Assembly: GCF_901709675.1 (NCBI RefSeq)
Contig: NC_051105.1
Span: 12,076,604-12,140,603 of the forward strand
Direction of reading: 5' to 3'
DNA length: 64,000 nt
Source of the DNA: Syngnathus acus
Taxonomy: Eukaryota; Chordata; Actinopteri; Syngnathiformes; Syngnathidae
Part shown: positions 55,234 to 64,000 of the stretch, in pieces
How positions within the stretch are numbered: the stretch's first letter is position 1
Layout of the letters: every line of letters begins with the position of its first letter
Translations under genes and position numbers: made by a program
The notes under the pieces: model-generated
Seen by the model: the letters and a program-made list of their open reading frames with translations, nothing else
What the model was told of the DNA's origin: nothing
Database searches by the model: none

Positions 55234-56056
55234 CAAGAAAACAAACTTAGTAAAAGAAGATTTAGTTGCATTGTTCCACAGAAAAGCAGCATTCAACACG
55301 CTTTGAGATATCTAATCATAGTCAAGGACGAGTCAGCCAACAGTGGAGAAGCCAACCGGCTGAGGAGGACTCTGCAACCTAACTGCTGGGGTCACGGAAA
55401 GGCCAAGGCCATGCTGGTTCGCACCACACTACATTCGTTAGCTAGGCAGCGTTGCTACAGCCACAAACTCCCCTCCCTTTAGTGTAGCAACGCCCAAAGG
55501 AACACCTTTCAGGAGAAGCTTGTGCTAGGTGGCGATGTCGTCACACATCTCAAATGTCTCTTTGTCAATATTTGACCCGTGTGACTCTCTTCCCCACCTC
55601 AGTGACACCGCATCCCCTAGACTAGAGCATCAGCAAAGTCCAAGGTTATTTCAACCTGAGCTGGACTCCTCCGGATGTCTTAGGACTACCTCAGTGTAAA
55701 TTTGTCATAAATTACACTGAGTGTGATTAGAAACCCACACAGGGCAAAAAAATAATAAAAAATAAAACACGGACTACTGGTGAGAGGTGTCTACTTCGTA
55801 CTAACTCTACATACTACTACTACGTGTCCTCGCCGCCAACTCACAGTGATCGCAAACAACAAAAAGACTAAGGATTATTATTTTGTGATTATGAAGTAAT
55901 TTGTTGCGTATGAAGTTGAAATAAAAGAGATAAAATGGAGAATGATTTGATTTGGATTAAAAATCTGACATGATGCAACCTGGCCTGTTTACTGCAGTCA
56001 CAAACACCAATATCACCCTTCTCATTAATCCAACCATAACAATAATAAAACAAACT
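55234..56056. other. No recognised feature
   Basis: Unique-looking sequence between piggyBac and the next transposon; no exon or repeat identified. Confidence 0.4.
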
Positions 56057-56174
56057 TACCGTTTTTTCCATGTATAATGCGCCCCCATGTATAATACGCA
56101 CCCTAAAAATGGCATGTCAATGCTGGAAAAAAGCCTGTACCCATGTATAATCCGCACCCAAATTTTGACTTTTT

Positions 56175-56421
56175 TTTTTTTTTTTTTTTTTAAGTCCCAA
56201 TGATCGTCACACACGCATCTGGGTGTGGTGAAATTTGTCCTCTGCATTTGACCCATCCCCGTGTGATTTTGATCCATCCCCTGGGGGAGAGGGGAGCAGT
56301 GAGCAGCAGCGGCGCCGCGCTCGGGAATCATTTGGTGATCTAACCCCCCAATTCCAACCCTTAATGCTGAGTGCCAAGCAGGGAGGCAATGGGTCTCATT
56401 TTTATAGTCTTTGGTATGGTC
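56175..56421 (-). mobile_element. tRNA-derived SINE, family 1, copy e, head missing
   Basis: Poly-T/AAGTCCCAATGATCGTCAC at the 3' side and the body as in copies b-d, but it stops at GTCTTTGGTATG without the tRNA-like A and B boxes. Confidence 0.85.
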
Positions 56422-56974
56422 TTAACTAGGCTGGATGTATTTTTTTTGTTGGCGTTGATTTCTCCGACTGCCCATAAAGGCACCACCGCGATCAGTTAGG
56501 TTAAAATGAAAAGAGAGGAAAGTGACGTGCGGACATGTGAAAAAGGCGGCTCTGTATGGGAGAGAAGTTGAAGAGGAATAAAAACACCCTTGGAAACCAA
56601 AACTTGCCCCTCGTCGTGACTCGGAGCCGCAACAAATGTTTCGGATTTGTGTAGGGTACATTGTGACAGCAAACGAGCAGGTGATCGAGCAAGCGTCTGA
56701 TACGAGAGCATTGCGTTCGTATGGAGCGTGTTTGAAGTGAACAGCAGAGACGAAAGGAACAAGGCAAAGTGTTGTGAAATAAAATATTACCTGTAATATG
56801 TATTTTGTTATTTGCTGATTGTATGTATTAAACTATCACATTCATTGTCAGTCAAGAAGAGAAGAGGACTATTCGCATCGGATCCATAGTGTGCATGCGC
56901 AGTGATACTGCCTCCGTATGACGTCCGGTCCGCGATGGAGATTAAAAAACAAACAATATTTGACAATAACACAG

Positions 56975-57161
56975 GTTTCTGTTCCTGTCTTTGGTAATGT
57001 CCCCCTGTCTTTTTGTTCCACGTCTTTGTCGGTCAGTCCTGTTGTTGGTTTTGTTAGAGAGTTATGTTAGTTTACCAAGTCTGTGTTTTGAGTTCCTCCA
57101 ATGAACCCTGGTTCAAGCTGCACTTGGTCGCCCTCTTCCTTTCCACACTCCATCCGTGACA
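56975..57161 (+). repeat. LTR fragment inside transposon copy 3
   Basis: Matches the 3' part of the LTR at 50825-51266 (CTTTGGTAATGTCCCCCTG, GGTTCAAGCTGCACTTGG) and ends CATCCGTGACA at 57161. The LTR 5' half and part of the host transposon are missing, so a deletion accompanied or followed the insertion. Confidence 0.8.
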
Positions 57162-57331
57162 AGATTTTCTTCAAAAATTGTTGTACCATGATTTTCTTCA
57201 AAAAAATAAATAAATTAATTAAAAAAAATAAATAAATAAATTAAAAATTGTACCCATGTATAATGCGCAACCCGGATTTTAGGACAATAAATTAGTTAAA
57301 TTTTGCGCATTATACATGGCAAAAAACGGTA

Positions 57332-58928
57332 ATACATCTAATAAAAAATGCATTCAAGTTTCATAAAATTGTTCATTTGTATTTAATTTATTATTATTTT
57401 AATCTTTAACTTTTCTGGTAGTGACAACAGATTCTCATTTGCAATATCAACCTACCTGCAGACAGCAAAGGATATAGATACATATTTACAAGTTCATTTA
57501 CGATGGTAATGGTTCGAGGAATGTCAATGCGAATGGTCGGCCCCTATATATTTCCATCTGACCAAATCTGGCCCGCTTTGCAAAAAGTTTGGACACCCTT
57601 GATCTAGGACAACTGTCCTCGTCAACTTTGCTTTTTGTGGTAACAAGGCACGTCATGATAGCATCTACTATTCAGCTGCCAGTATGTGCTGATGATTTAC
57701 CCCCAACAAAATCACAGATATCTGAAACACCAGTATGGATTCTGTCCAGTTATAATTCCAGTTACAGATATCTACAACTTCATCTCAACTCGTTCAGTTA
57801 CAATACCAGAAAAGGGAAATGTACAGCTATCTTTCTTGACTTGAGGTAAATCGTAACTTGAGGTAAATATCCATTCTTCACATAGCAGATATCTGCAAAC
57901 AAATTGTATACATCAGTAATGACAAATACCATGCACACATAAAAGAACCAAGATCTTACATGAATGGAAAACCTAATGTTGTTTTATCCTATGTGTAATG
58001 CTGCTGGTATCTAAATTGCAAACTGTGGCTGGGGAAGAAATAATCTGAAATGTTCAATTTCAACTAGGCAAAACTGCATTAAAGATATCTGCAACACATA
58101 TCCAGTCTGGCTGTTAAATGTTAATAACGCTTATCTATTTTCCCCCTCTGCACTTCAGTGGCTGCCTACAGCATCAAAGGAGCATCATTATAAATGACAC
58201 TGTTGTGATTTAACCTGAGGTACTCCGCAAGGCCTGTTGCCACAAGTTATCATTTTTTACACAAACATCATAGTCATCGTCTTGGTTGTTTGAAGTTAAA
58301 ATATCTCAACGCAATTTGTTAGAATTTGCCAAATTTCCAGTCGGGAATTGTAAGTAATTTATGTATTACGAATTAAACATTGTTTGCTTGTAATAAAAAT
58401 ACAAAAATAAAACAACATTTCTCTTTACTTTCTTTTTTCACAAATTGAAAATGTGATAAGATGAGCGGGAAATTGCTTGGGGGGGGGGGGGGTAATCAAC
58501 ATACAGCCGTTAGAAACCTTGTAAGAATTACCTCTTACCTATACGGATTGCCCCTGGAGTAAACATGTGGAAAACCGGTATTGAAATAATTGATGTCCTC
58601 TAGAAACTCTTAATGAAAATATTCTACAAGATGTCTTCCTTATTTATAAATTAATTTCTTTGAAGGAAAAGGGCACCTTTTTTTCTTCGTGTCCATTTTT
58701 TCATGATTAAGCAAGATGGAGGTGTGATTGAGAAGCGGGCTATGCAATTACTGATAAAAGTAGTTGAGAAATACAGCGTCCCACATCTAATTTAAAATGT
58801 GTCTGTATTTTCTTTGAACCTTATTCAACAGATCTATCCACTAAATTAAATACAGGCATTCCTCCCATTCTATTTAGGAAGGAGAGGACAGAAAATCACT
58901 AGTTAACAATTCTCCCCATTCACGTTAC
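57332..58928. other. Mostly unrecognised; hAT end scrap and a poly-G run
   Basis: CTGGCCCGCTTTGCAAAAAGTTTGGACACCC (about 57567-57597) in shorter phrases resembles a hAT right end, but no left end is found. A run of about 12 G lies at 58481-58492. Several AGATATCT palindromes occur at 57715-58090. No firm feature. Confidence 0.4.
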
Positions 58929-59114
58929 CTTTCAAGTCAATGATTAAAATCTCCAATGTTACAGAATTAATTAACTTTCCATTGTACTTTTCTCTTAGCT
59001 CCTTGGCAAAGATATTAAAAATGGCGTCATCCTTGAGTACAAATGGATCCTTAGCAACTCTGAAAATGACATCCAGTTCTTCTATGCATGTCTGATGTTT
59101 CTTGCTATACAAGG
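58929..59114 (-). CDS. Candidate host exon, protein not recognised
   Basis: 186 bp minus-strand segment bounded by a plausible acceptor (TTATTCTTAAAG before 59114) and donor (GTAACG after 58929). The frame is open throughout and reads YSKKHQTCIEELDVIFRVAK, DPFVLKDDAIFNIFAKELRE and KYNGKLINSVTLEILIIDLK. Both junctions are phase 1 and the length is a multiple of three, as in a symmetric internal exon. Composition is like a normal globular protein (Leu/Ile with Lys/Glu/Asp) and unlike translated AT-rich noise. I do not recognise the protein, and no neighbouring exon could be found; the intact LINE lies about 80 bp upstream on the minus strand. It could be chance or a decayed exon. Confidence 0.4.
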
Positions 59115-59195
59115 CTTTAAGAATAACATATTGAGTGTATTATTTCTTTACCATTATTGATGCAATACAGCTTTAACATTACATTAAAGACAATT

Positions 59196-59569
59196 ATTGA
59201 TTGATTGATTGATTGATATCTTTATTTCGAACATCCAAAACAAAAAAGAAAAACAAAAAACAAAACAAATAACACTCTAAAGTGCCCCATAAGTCCATAC
59301 AACAAAAAAATAAACCAACAAATAGAAGTAAATACATTAAATTAATTAATTAATAATAATAATACATAAGTAAATAAAAAAAAATAAAGAATGCTCGAAA
59401 ACGAGTAGGAGGAAGCATAGCTTTTTAGATTCCTACCCCTTTCTCACTTCATCCATTGAACCAACGATTCAACATACTATACTGTAATTCTACAATATAA
59501 CACAAGTAGACAAACTTGCACACTTATTGTTCTGTTTCATTTTTACTTGTGTGTAGCCCTTTGGTACTC
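59196..59569 (-). repeat. LINE 3' UTR and tail repeat
   Basis: AT-rich with AATAAA-like sequence and, at the end, about five TGAT units on the plus strand (59196-59217). Confidence 0.75.
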
Positions 59570-62500
59570 TTAGCCTTTGTACCCGCTAAACAACATATTT
59601 TTATACATTTTTTTAAACTGGTGGATATTTGGACTTTGCTTGAGTTCCTCACTTAGATTGTTCCATAGTTTGACCCCGGTTATAGTTATACAGAAACTTT
59701 TTAAGGTTGTTCTTATGTTTAAGATTTTGAAGTTGTGATTCCTTCTTAACTTATAACCTCCCTCCCGATGCCTAAATAAGTTTTGGATATTATCTGGTAG
59801 TTGTTTTGCTTTTGCCCTATACATGATGATTGCTGTTTGATAAGATACTATGTCAGTGAATTTCAATAGTTTGGATTGTATGAAAAGTGGATTTGTGTGT
59901 TCCAAGTAGTTGACTTTATGAATAGTCCTTATTGCTCTTTTCTGCTGAATGATAAGTGGCTGTAGTGAAGTTTTATAAGTATTCCCCCAAACCTCAGCAC
60001 AGTAATGCGAATAGGGCAAGACTAGAGAACAATAAAGTGTACGAAGTGAATGATAATCCAGTAATTCTTTTGCTTTGTATATGACTGCCATGCTTCTTGA
60101 AATTTTAGACTTTATGTTTTTGATGTGTGGCTTCCAACTAAGCCTGTCATCTATTATAACCCCAAGAAATTTGTTTTCCTGCACCCTTTCAATTTCATTT
60201 CCATCTATTTCTATTCGTATCTTTATATTCGCTTTGCCAAATACCATAAACTTGGTCTTACTTACATTTAATGATAATTTGTTCCAGTCGAACCACATTT
60301 TTATTTTTTTCATTTCCTCATTCAGCATTGATTCCACTTGTTGGATGTCATCACCTGAACAAAAAATATTTGTGTCATCTGCAAAGTTGACGAGTTTTAG
60401 TTCTTTAGAGACTTTGCACATGTCATTTATATACAAAATAAATAATTTAGGGCCTAAAACTGACCCTTGTGGAACACCACAAGCTATTTCCAGATATCCA
60501 GAACAGTGATTACCCAACTTTACATACTGTTGCCGTTCTCGCAGATAATCCTTTATCCAGTCTAATACTAATCCCCTTATCCCATATTTTTCTAATTTAT
60601 TGAATAGTATATTATGATTAATTGTGTCAAAAGCTTTTTTGAGGTCAATAAAAACTCCTACTGCATGTTGTTTGTTGTCTATTGCATCTGTGATGTCCTC
60701 GATTGATTCCATTAATGCCTGTGCTGTTGATCTGTTTACTCTAAAACCATATTGGTTCTCTGCAAATAATTTATGTTTTTCCAAAAATCCATCCATTCTA
60801 CTGTTAAAAAGCTTTTCCAATATTTTTGAGAGTTGTGGCAATATTGAGATAGGTCTGTAGTTTGTAAAGTTGTGTTTGCTCCCAGTTTTATAAAGAGGAA
60901 TGACCTTAGCAATTTTCATCTTCTTTGGGAATGTACCAGTTAAAAATGACAAGTTACAGATGTACACAAGTGGCTTTGAAATCCCCTCAATGATTTGCTT
61001 AACTAACATCATATCAATCCCATTGCAGTCGGTAGATGTTTTATTTTTACATTGTTGCACAATGTTAATGATTTCATTTTCATCAACTGCCTTCAAAAAC
61101 ATTGAGTGAGGATTCCTTTCTGTTAATTTATCTCTGTTGCCTACATCTGGCGCTGGAATCGGTATGTTTTTTGCTATTTGAGGCCCAACATTTACAAAGA
61201 ACTGATTAAAACTGTTTGCCACTTCTTCCATATTATAATTTTCAGTATCATTTATAACAAAATATTTAGGTAATTTATGTTGTTCGGTACCTTCTCTAAT
61301 AATGTGGTTTAGGAGAGTCCATATCCCCTTAATATTATTTTTGTTATCCTCTAATTTATTCTTATAATATTCTTTCTTACTTAATCTTATAATATTAGTT
61401 AATTTATTCTTATATCTCTTATATTTATCTTCAGCGCCTTCTGTTCTCTGTTTTATGAAGTTCCTATAGAGTAAATTCTTCTTTTTACAGGCATTTCTTA
61501 AGCCTTTCGTCAACCATGGACTGTCCTTATATTTAGTTTTTTTGTTATATTCCTTGATTGGACAATGCTTATTATATAATGAAGTGAATATAGTCATCAA
61601 TTTATGGTATGCATTATTTACATCTTTTTCTTTATATATTGCATCCCAGTTCTGTTCCATTAATTCATGTTGTAGAGTAGCAATTGTCTCATCTGTCCTA
61701 ATTCTTCTTTGTTGTTTATACACCCCAATTTCAGATTTGAAATTATTGTCATATACTGTAAACACTGGAAGGTGGTCAGTAATATCAGTAATTAATAACC
61801 CGCTTGTTGTCCTGTTTTCTATTATATTGGTGAATATGTTATCTATCAGAGTAGCACTCTGTGATGTTACTCTCGTGGGTCTAGTGATTGTAGGAAAGAG
61901 ACTCAGGCTATGCATTAAGTTTAAAAAATCATCAATATTTTGTTGCTTATTTGGGTTTAATAGATCAATGTTATAATCCCCGCAAATAAAAATATTTTTA
62001 TTGCCTTTTTGTATAATCACACTTTCTATCCATTCTGTGAATGTCTCAATGCTAGAACCAGGAGCTCTATAGACACAACTTATAATAATGTCTTTTTTCT
62101 TTTCAACACAAATCTGTATCGTGAGACATTCAAGAAGATTGTCCACCACCTGTGTCATAGCCTCTACAATCTTGAATTTCATATTCAAATCAACATAGAT
62201 TGCAACACCACCCCCCGCTTTGCTCTGTCTGTTGTTGCATATGAATTCATAGCCTTCCATCTCAAAGTGCATTCCCTTCTCAGTCGTAATCCAGGTCTCA
62301 GAAATAGTTATTATATTAAATGATTGTTTGAATGTGTTTAAGTAATCCCGAATGCTACTAAAATTTTTATATAGACTCCGGCTATTGAAATGGATAATAG
62401 ATAGCTTATCTTTTGTTAAGATGTCCGTATTGTACTGATCATTGCTGTAATAATAACATGTGTTGTTTGTGGTGGAGAAGAAATTATTGTCTGGGTCGAT

Positions 62501-62659
62501 GTCCTGATCTATGTCCAGAGTGCTGCTTTCACTGTAATCAAACGTCAGTTGGAGTTGTTCATGTTCTTGTATCCACTGTGTTACCTGTCCATTGTTGCTT
62601 GATGTAGGTTGAGTAGTGTCCCTGAGCATTATGTTTGTGTTTTGTGTTGTTACCTCCAT
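59570..62659 (-). CDS. LINE ORF2: endonuclease and reverse transcriptase
   Basis: 1029 codons. The N-terminal 85 residues are Gln/Asn/Thr-rich. An APE-type endonuclease follows at about 87-320: IIHFNSRSL, SETW near 119 (metal-binding Glu), FICGDYNIDLL near 225, LIDNIFTN and the catalytic ITDHLPV near 293. It nicks the target DNA. The reverse transcriptase spans about 570-840: TNYRPISILPQLSKILEKL near 600, VFIDLKKAFDTINH (first catalytic Asp), GVPQGSVLGPKLF, NFADDTN near 758-764 (catalytic Asp pair) and SKTKFMVFGK. The C-terminal part (VLPYSHYCAEVWGNTY, LWNNLSEELKQS) is the conserved thumb and tail. There is no RNase H domain. Length is normal for this group. The ATG at 62659 lies 31 bp after the ORF1 stop. 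Which clade it belongs to (CR1, Rex1, L2 or a relative) I leave open. Confidence 0.92.
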   Translation of the reverse strand: MEVTTQNTNIMLRDTTQPTSSNNGQVTQWIQEHEQLQLTFDYSESSTLDIDQDIDPDNNFFSTTNNTCYYYSNDQYNTDILTKDKLSIIHFNSRSLYKNFSSIRDYLNTFKQSFNIITISETWITTEKGMHFEMEGYEFICNNRQSKAGGGVAIYVDLNMKFKIVEAMTQVVDNLLECLTIQICVEKKKDIIISCVYRAPGSSIETFTEWIESVIIQKGNKNIFICGDYNIDLLNPNKQQNIDDFLNLMHSLSLFPTITRPTRVTSQSATLIDNIFTNIIENRTTSGLLITDITDHLPVFTVYDNNFKSEIGVYKQQRRIRTDETIATLQHELMEQNWDAIYKEKDVNNAYHKLMTIFTSLYNKHCPIKEYNKKTKYKDSPWLTKGLRNACKKKNLLYRNFIKQRTEGAEDKYKRYKNKLTNIIRLSKKEYYKNKLEDNKNNIKGIWTLLNHIIREGTEQHKLPKYFVINDTENYNMEEVANSFNQFFVNVGPQIAKNIPIPAPDVGNRDKLTERNPHSMFLKAVDENEIINIVQQCKNKTSTDCNGIDMMLVKQIIEGISKPLVYICNLSFLTGTFPKKMKIAKVIPLYKTGSKHNFTNYRPISILPQLSKILEKLFNSRMDGFLEKHKLFAENQYGFRVNRSTAQALMESIEDITDAIDNKQHAVGVFIDLKKAFDTINHNILFNKLEKYGIRGLVLDWIKDYLRERQQYVKLGNHCSGYLEIACGVPQGSVLGPKLFILYINDMCKVSKELKLVNFADDTNIFCSGDDIQQVESMLNEEMKKIKMWFDWNKLSLNVSKTKFMVFGKANIKIRIEIDGNEIERVQENKFLGVIIDDRLSWKPHIKNIKSKISRSMAVIYKAKELLDYHSLRTLYCSLVLPYSHYCAEVWGNTYKTSLQPLIIQQKRAIRTIHKVNYLEHTNPLFIQSKLLKFTDIVSYQTAIIMYRAKAKQLPDNIQNLFRHREGGYKLRRNHNFKILNIRTTLKSFCITITGVKLWNNLSEELKQSPNIHQFKKMYKNMLFSGYKG

Positions 62660-62690
62660 TCAGTTCCAAGTCCACTCCAGTTGAGGATAC

Positions 62691-63287
62691 TTATTCGAGC
62701 TTTTCCAGTTCCTCAATACTCCTCACCATCAGTATCTTGGCCTCTTCTGGTGATCCATTAAGCTTGATGTATATCTTGCAATTTCTGGTCCATGTACTCT
62801 GTATTTTTTTCATTCTTCTCAAGTGACGTGCTTTCTTTGCAATATCCGCATTGGTCTTTGTCAAATGTTCATTTATGTAGATGTCTGTACCTTTGAGCAA
62901 CTTACCCTGTTTTAGAAGTGCAACTTTGTGCTTCCTGTTGACAAATTTCAGAATGACTGCAGGCTTGTCGTTGCTGTTTCTTCTGGGCAGTGGATGACAT
63001 GCTTCGACCTGGTTGGAGTCCATAGTTATTCCTTTGGTTTGCAGAAACTCAGCTACCTGTTGCTCGGCTGAGCTTGCATGTTGCTCACAGCCATCGTTAC
63101 TTGCCGTCACTGCCCTTGCATAAGATATAGGTTTGATCGCTATTCCCGTGATGACAATGTCATTTATTCTTGTGTATTGCTCGATGTCCGCTACCCGACT
63201 TTCAAGGTAGGCAAGCCGCTTGTCCTTCTCAGCATTGAGCATACGGAGCGCCTTTACCTCTTCCACCAGTGCCAAGATGTTTTTCAT
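62691..63287 (-). CDS. LINE ORF1: nucleic-acid-binding protein
   Basis: 198 codons from the ATG at 63287, with an in-frame TAG two codons upstream, so no longer frame exists in this copy. The N-terminus (about 1-45) is a heptad-rich coiled coil (LVEEVKALRMLNAEKDKRLA), which in LINE ORF1 proteins mediates multimer formation. The central part (about 46-150) contains INDIVITGI, a YARAV motif and VILKFVNRKHKVALL, resembling the RNA-recognition fold of L1-type ORF1 proteins. A basic C-terminal region follows (ARHLRRMKKIQSTWTRNCKI). No zinc knuckle is seen. It would coat the element RNA in the cytoplasm. The protein is short for an ORF1, so the copy may have lost an N-terminal part, or the family may simply be compact. 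Confidence 0.8.
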   Translation of the reverse strand: MKNILALVEEVKALRMLNAEKDKRLAYLESRVADIEQYTRINDIVITGIAIKPISYARAVTASNDGCEQHASSAEQQVAEFLQTKGITMDSNQVEACHPLPRRNSNDKPAVILKFVNRKHKVALLKQGKLLKGTDIYINEHLTKTNADIAKKARHLRRMKKIQSTWTRNCKIYIKLNGSPEEAKILMVRSIEELEKLE

Positions 63288-63300
63288 TATCTATGATAAT

Positions 63301-63940
63301 ATAATGTATTCCCATCAAGACAGTCACTGGTAAGCATAAGAAAAATCAATTACAAATACAAGCATACACATTTCATATGTAAAACATATTGGTTGTCAGA
63401 TACCTGCAGCATACTATTTATGTTTAGTTCTTGTTTTGTTCTCAAATTTGGACTAAGGAGCAAAGATCAAGAAGAATCCCTATATATTTAGCGTTGACAA
63501 ACGACAACCAGCAATCAGGTCTTATGGGCGCACACATTGCTACCAGCTCGGTTGACGTAACTCGGACCGCCATGTATACAAATGCCTCAAAAAATATGTA
63601 TTCCTTACTATCGATTTGAACAACTTATTGTTTGTTTATTGATCGCCTCAATTTATTTTCCTTTGTTATCATTCTCTAATTTAAGGTTGAAATTAATTAA
63701 AAATCATCTTGTTGTCAAGTTTTGTGTTTGACCGAGCTTTCCGATGATAGGAACATTTAGCTTTCCAATGATAGGAACATTTAGAAATTGGATAAAGACT
63801 GAAAAAGTTAAGAACTTCTCCTGCAGCTGCACACATTGGCTGAGATCAGTCAAAAGGATGCCCTTTTTGGAAGGGAAATGGTCGTGGGCTATGCAAATTG
63901 GTGCACATGCTGTTATTTAGAATGAATTCAGATTTTTCAA
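63301..63940. other. Possible LINE 5' UTR, otherwise unrecognised
   Basis: No coding motif. Contains a direct repeat of GATAGGAACATTTAG at about 63747 and 63770. Confidence 0.35.
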
Positions 63941-63941
63941 C

Positions 63942-63944
63942 ATG

Positions 63945-63995
<51 letters not shown>

Positions 63996-63996
63996 G
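63942..63996. repeat. (AAT)n microsatellite
   Basis: About 18 copies of the trinucleotide AAT/ATA at the window end. Confidence 0.95.
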
Positions 63997-64000
63997 GGCG

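Larger units (their letters stand above)
56059..57329. mobile_element. TA-type non-autonomous DNA transposon, copy 3
   Basis: Ends CCGTTTTTTCCATGTATAA and TTATACATGGCAAAAAACGG with TA on both sides (56057-56058, 57330-57331). Inverted in orientation relative to copies 1 and 2. It shares with them the block containing the splice-donor-like site (here TTACCTGTAAT, 56788-56798). It also has an extra internal part, including a minus-strand ATG frame (MGSRRNQRQQKKYIQPS, about 56425-56475), that may be the start of a lost transposase. It holds a 5'-truncated SINE and an LTR fragment. Confidence 0.8.
59196..63300 (-). mobile_element. Two-ORF LINE, apparently intact
   Basis: Minus-strand CR1/L2/Jockey-group non-LTR retrotransposon with ORF1 (198 aa) and ORF2 (1029 aa) both uninterrupted and 31 bp apart. 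The 3' UTR (59569-59196) is AT-rich and ends in TTCGAAATAAAGATATC followed by (AATC)n, the usual template-end repeat. The 5' border is not defined; sequence up to about 63640 (with a GTCCGAGTTACGTCAACC stretch on the minus strand) may be 5' UTR. In contrast to every other LINE in the window it has no frameshift or stop, so it may be a recent, possibly active insertion. Confidence 0.88.

Noticed and set aside
60075-62323. Several plus-strand frames
   Set aside because: They are antisense shadows of the intact LINE ORF2.

Overview
This 64 kb window looks like nuclear intergenic or intronic DNA of a teleost fish, probably a percomorph. The evidence is the repeat content: fish-type LINEs, tRNA-derived SINEs, many hAT, pogo/Tigger, piggyBac and Ty3/gypsy relics, long CA/CT/ACCT microsatellites, and no compact gene array. 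A pipefish/seahorse-type genome is possible, but I cannot establish the species. I find no complete host gene. The only host-exon candidate is a 186 bp minus-strand segment at 58929-59114; a 61-codon ORF at about 17248-17430 is much weaker.

Layout. 1-1775: the 5' part of a minus-strand RTE-like LINE. 6600-8003: a LINE endonuclease relic joined to a hAT transposase relic. 8296-9508: a non-autonomous hAT holding LINE pieces. 9930-11460: a SINE and a minus-strand LINE reverse-transcriptase relic split by a TA-flanked MITE. 16551-17185: a SINE inside a SINE. 18300-20362: a TA-type DNA transposon holding a LINE tail and a 185 bp tandem repeat. 20479-22600: a minus-strand LTR element built of satellite-like repeats. 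23913-30345: two copies of one TA-flanked non-autonomous DNA transposon; the second, together with a SINE, splits an L2/Jockey-type LINE. 30346-38140: mostly quiet DNA with a 329 bp duplication and a CA tract. 38461-43678: a three-level nest (pogo-type MITE, foldback element, then a gypsy retrotransposon and two related insertions). 44759-46931: two hAT elements that abut. 48424-49574: a hAT MITE and a SINE. 50825-52388: a plus-strand copy of the satellite-bearing LTR element. 52918-57329: a Tigger relic carrying a solo LTR, an internally deleted piggyBac, and a third copy of the TA-flanked transposon. 59196-63290: a minus-strand LINE with two open frames (198 and 1029 aa) and all visible catalytic motifs, the best candidate here for a recently active element.

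Almost all coding capacity belongs to mobile elements, nearly all broken. Their insertion order can be read from target-site duplications: 5 bp for the LTR elements, 8 bp for hATs, TA for pogo/Tigger types, TTAA-like for piggyBac, and 6 and 13 bp for two SINEs. The most unusual items are a non-autonomous LTR family whose interior is satellite-like arrays, the 38.5-43.7 kb nest, a gypsy copy with near-identical LTRs but no primer-binding site or RT, a palindromic motif repeated three times in the piggyBac relic, and the intact LINE. Family names are from recognition of motifs; no database search was run.
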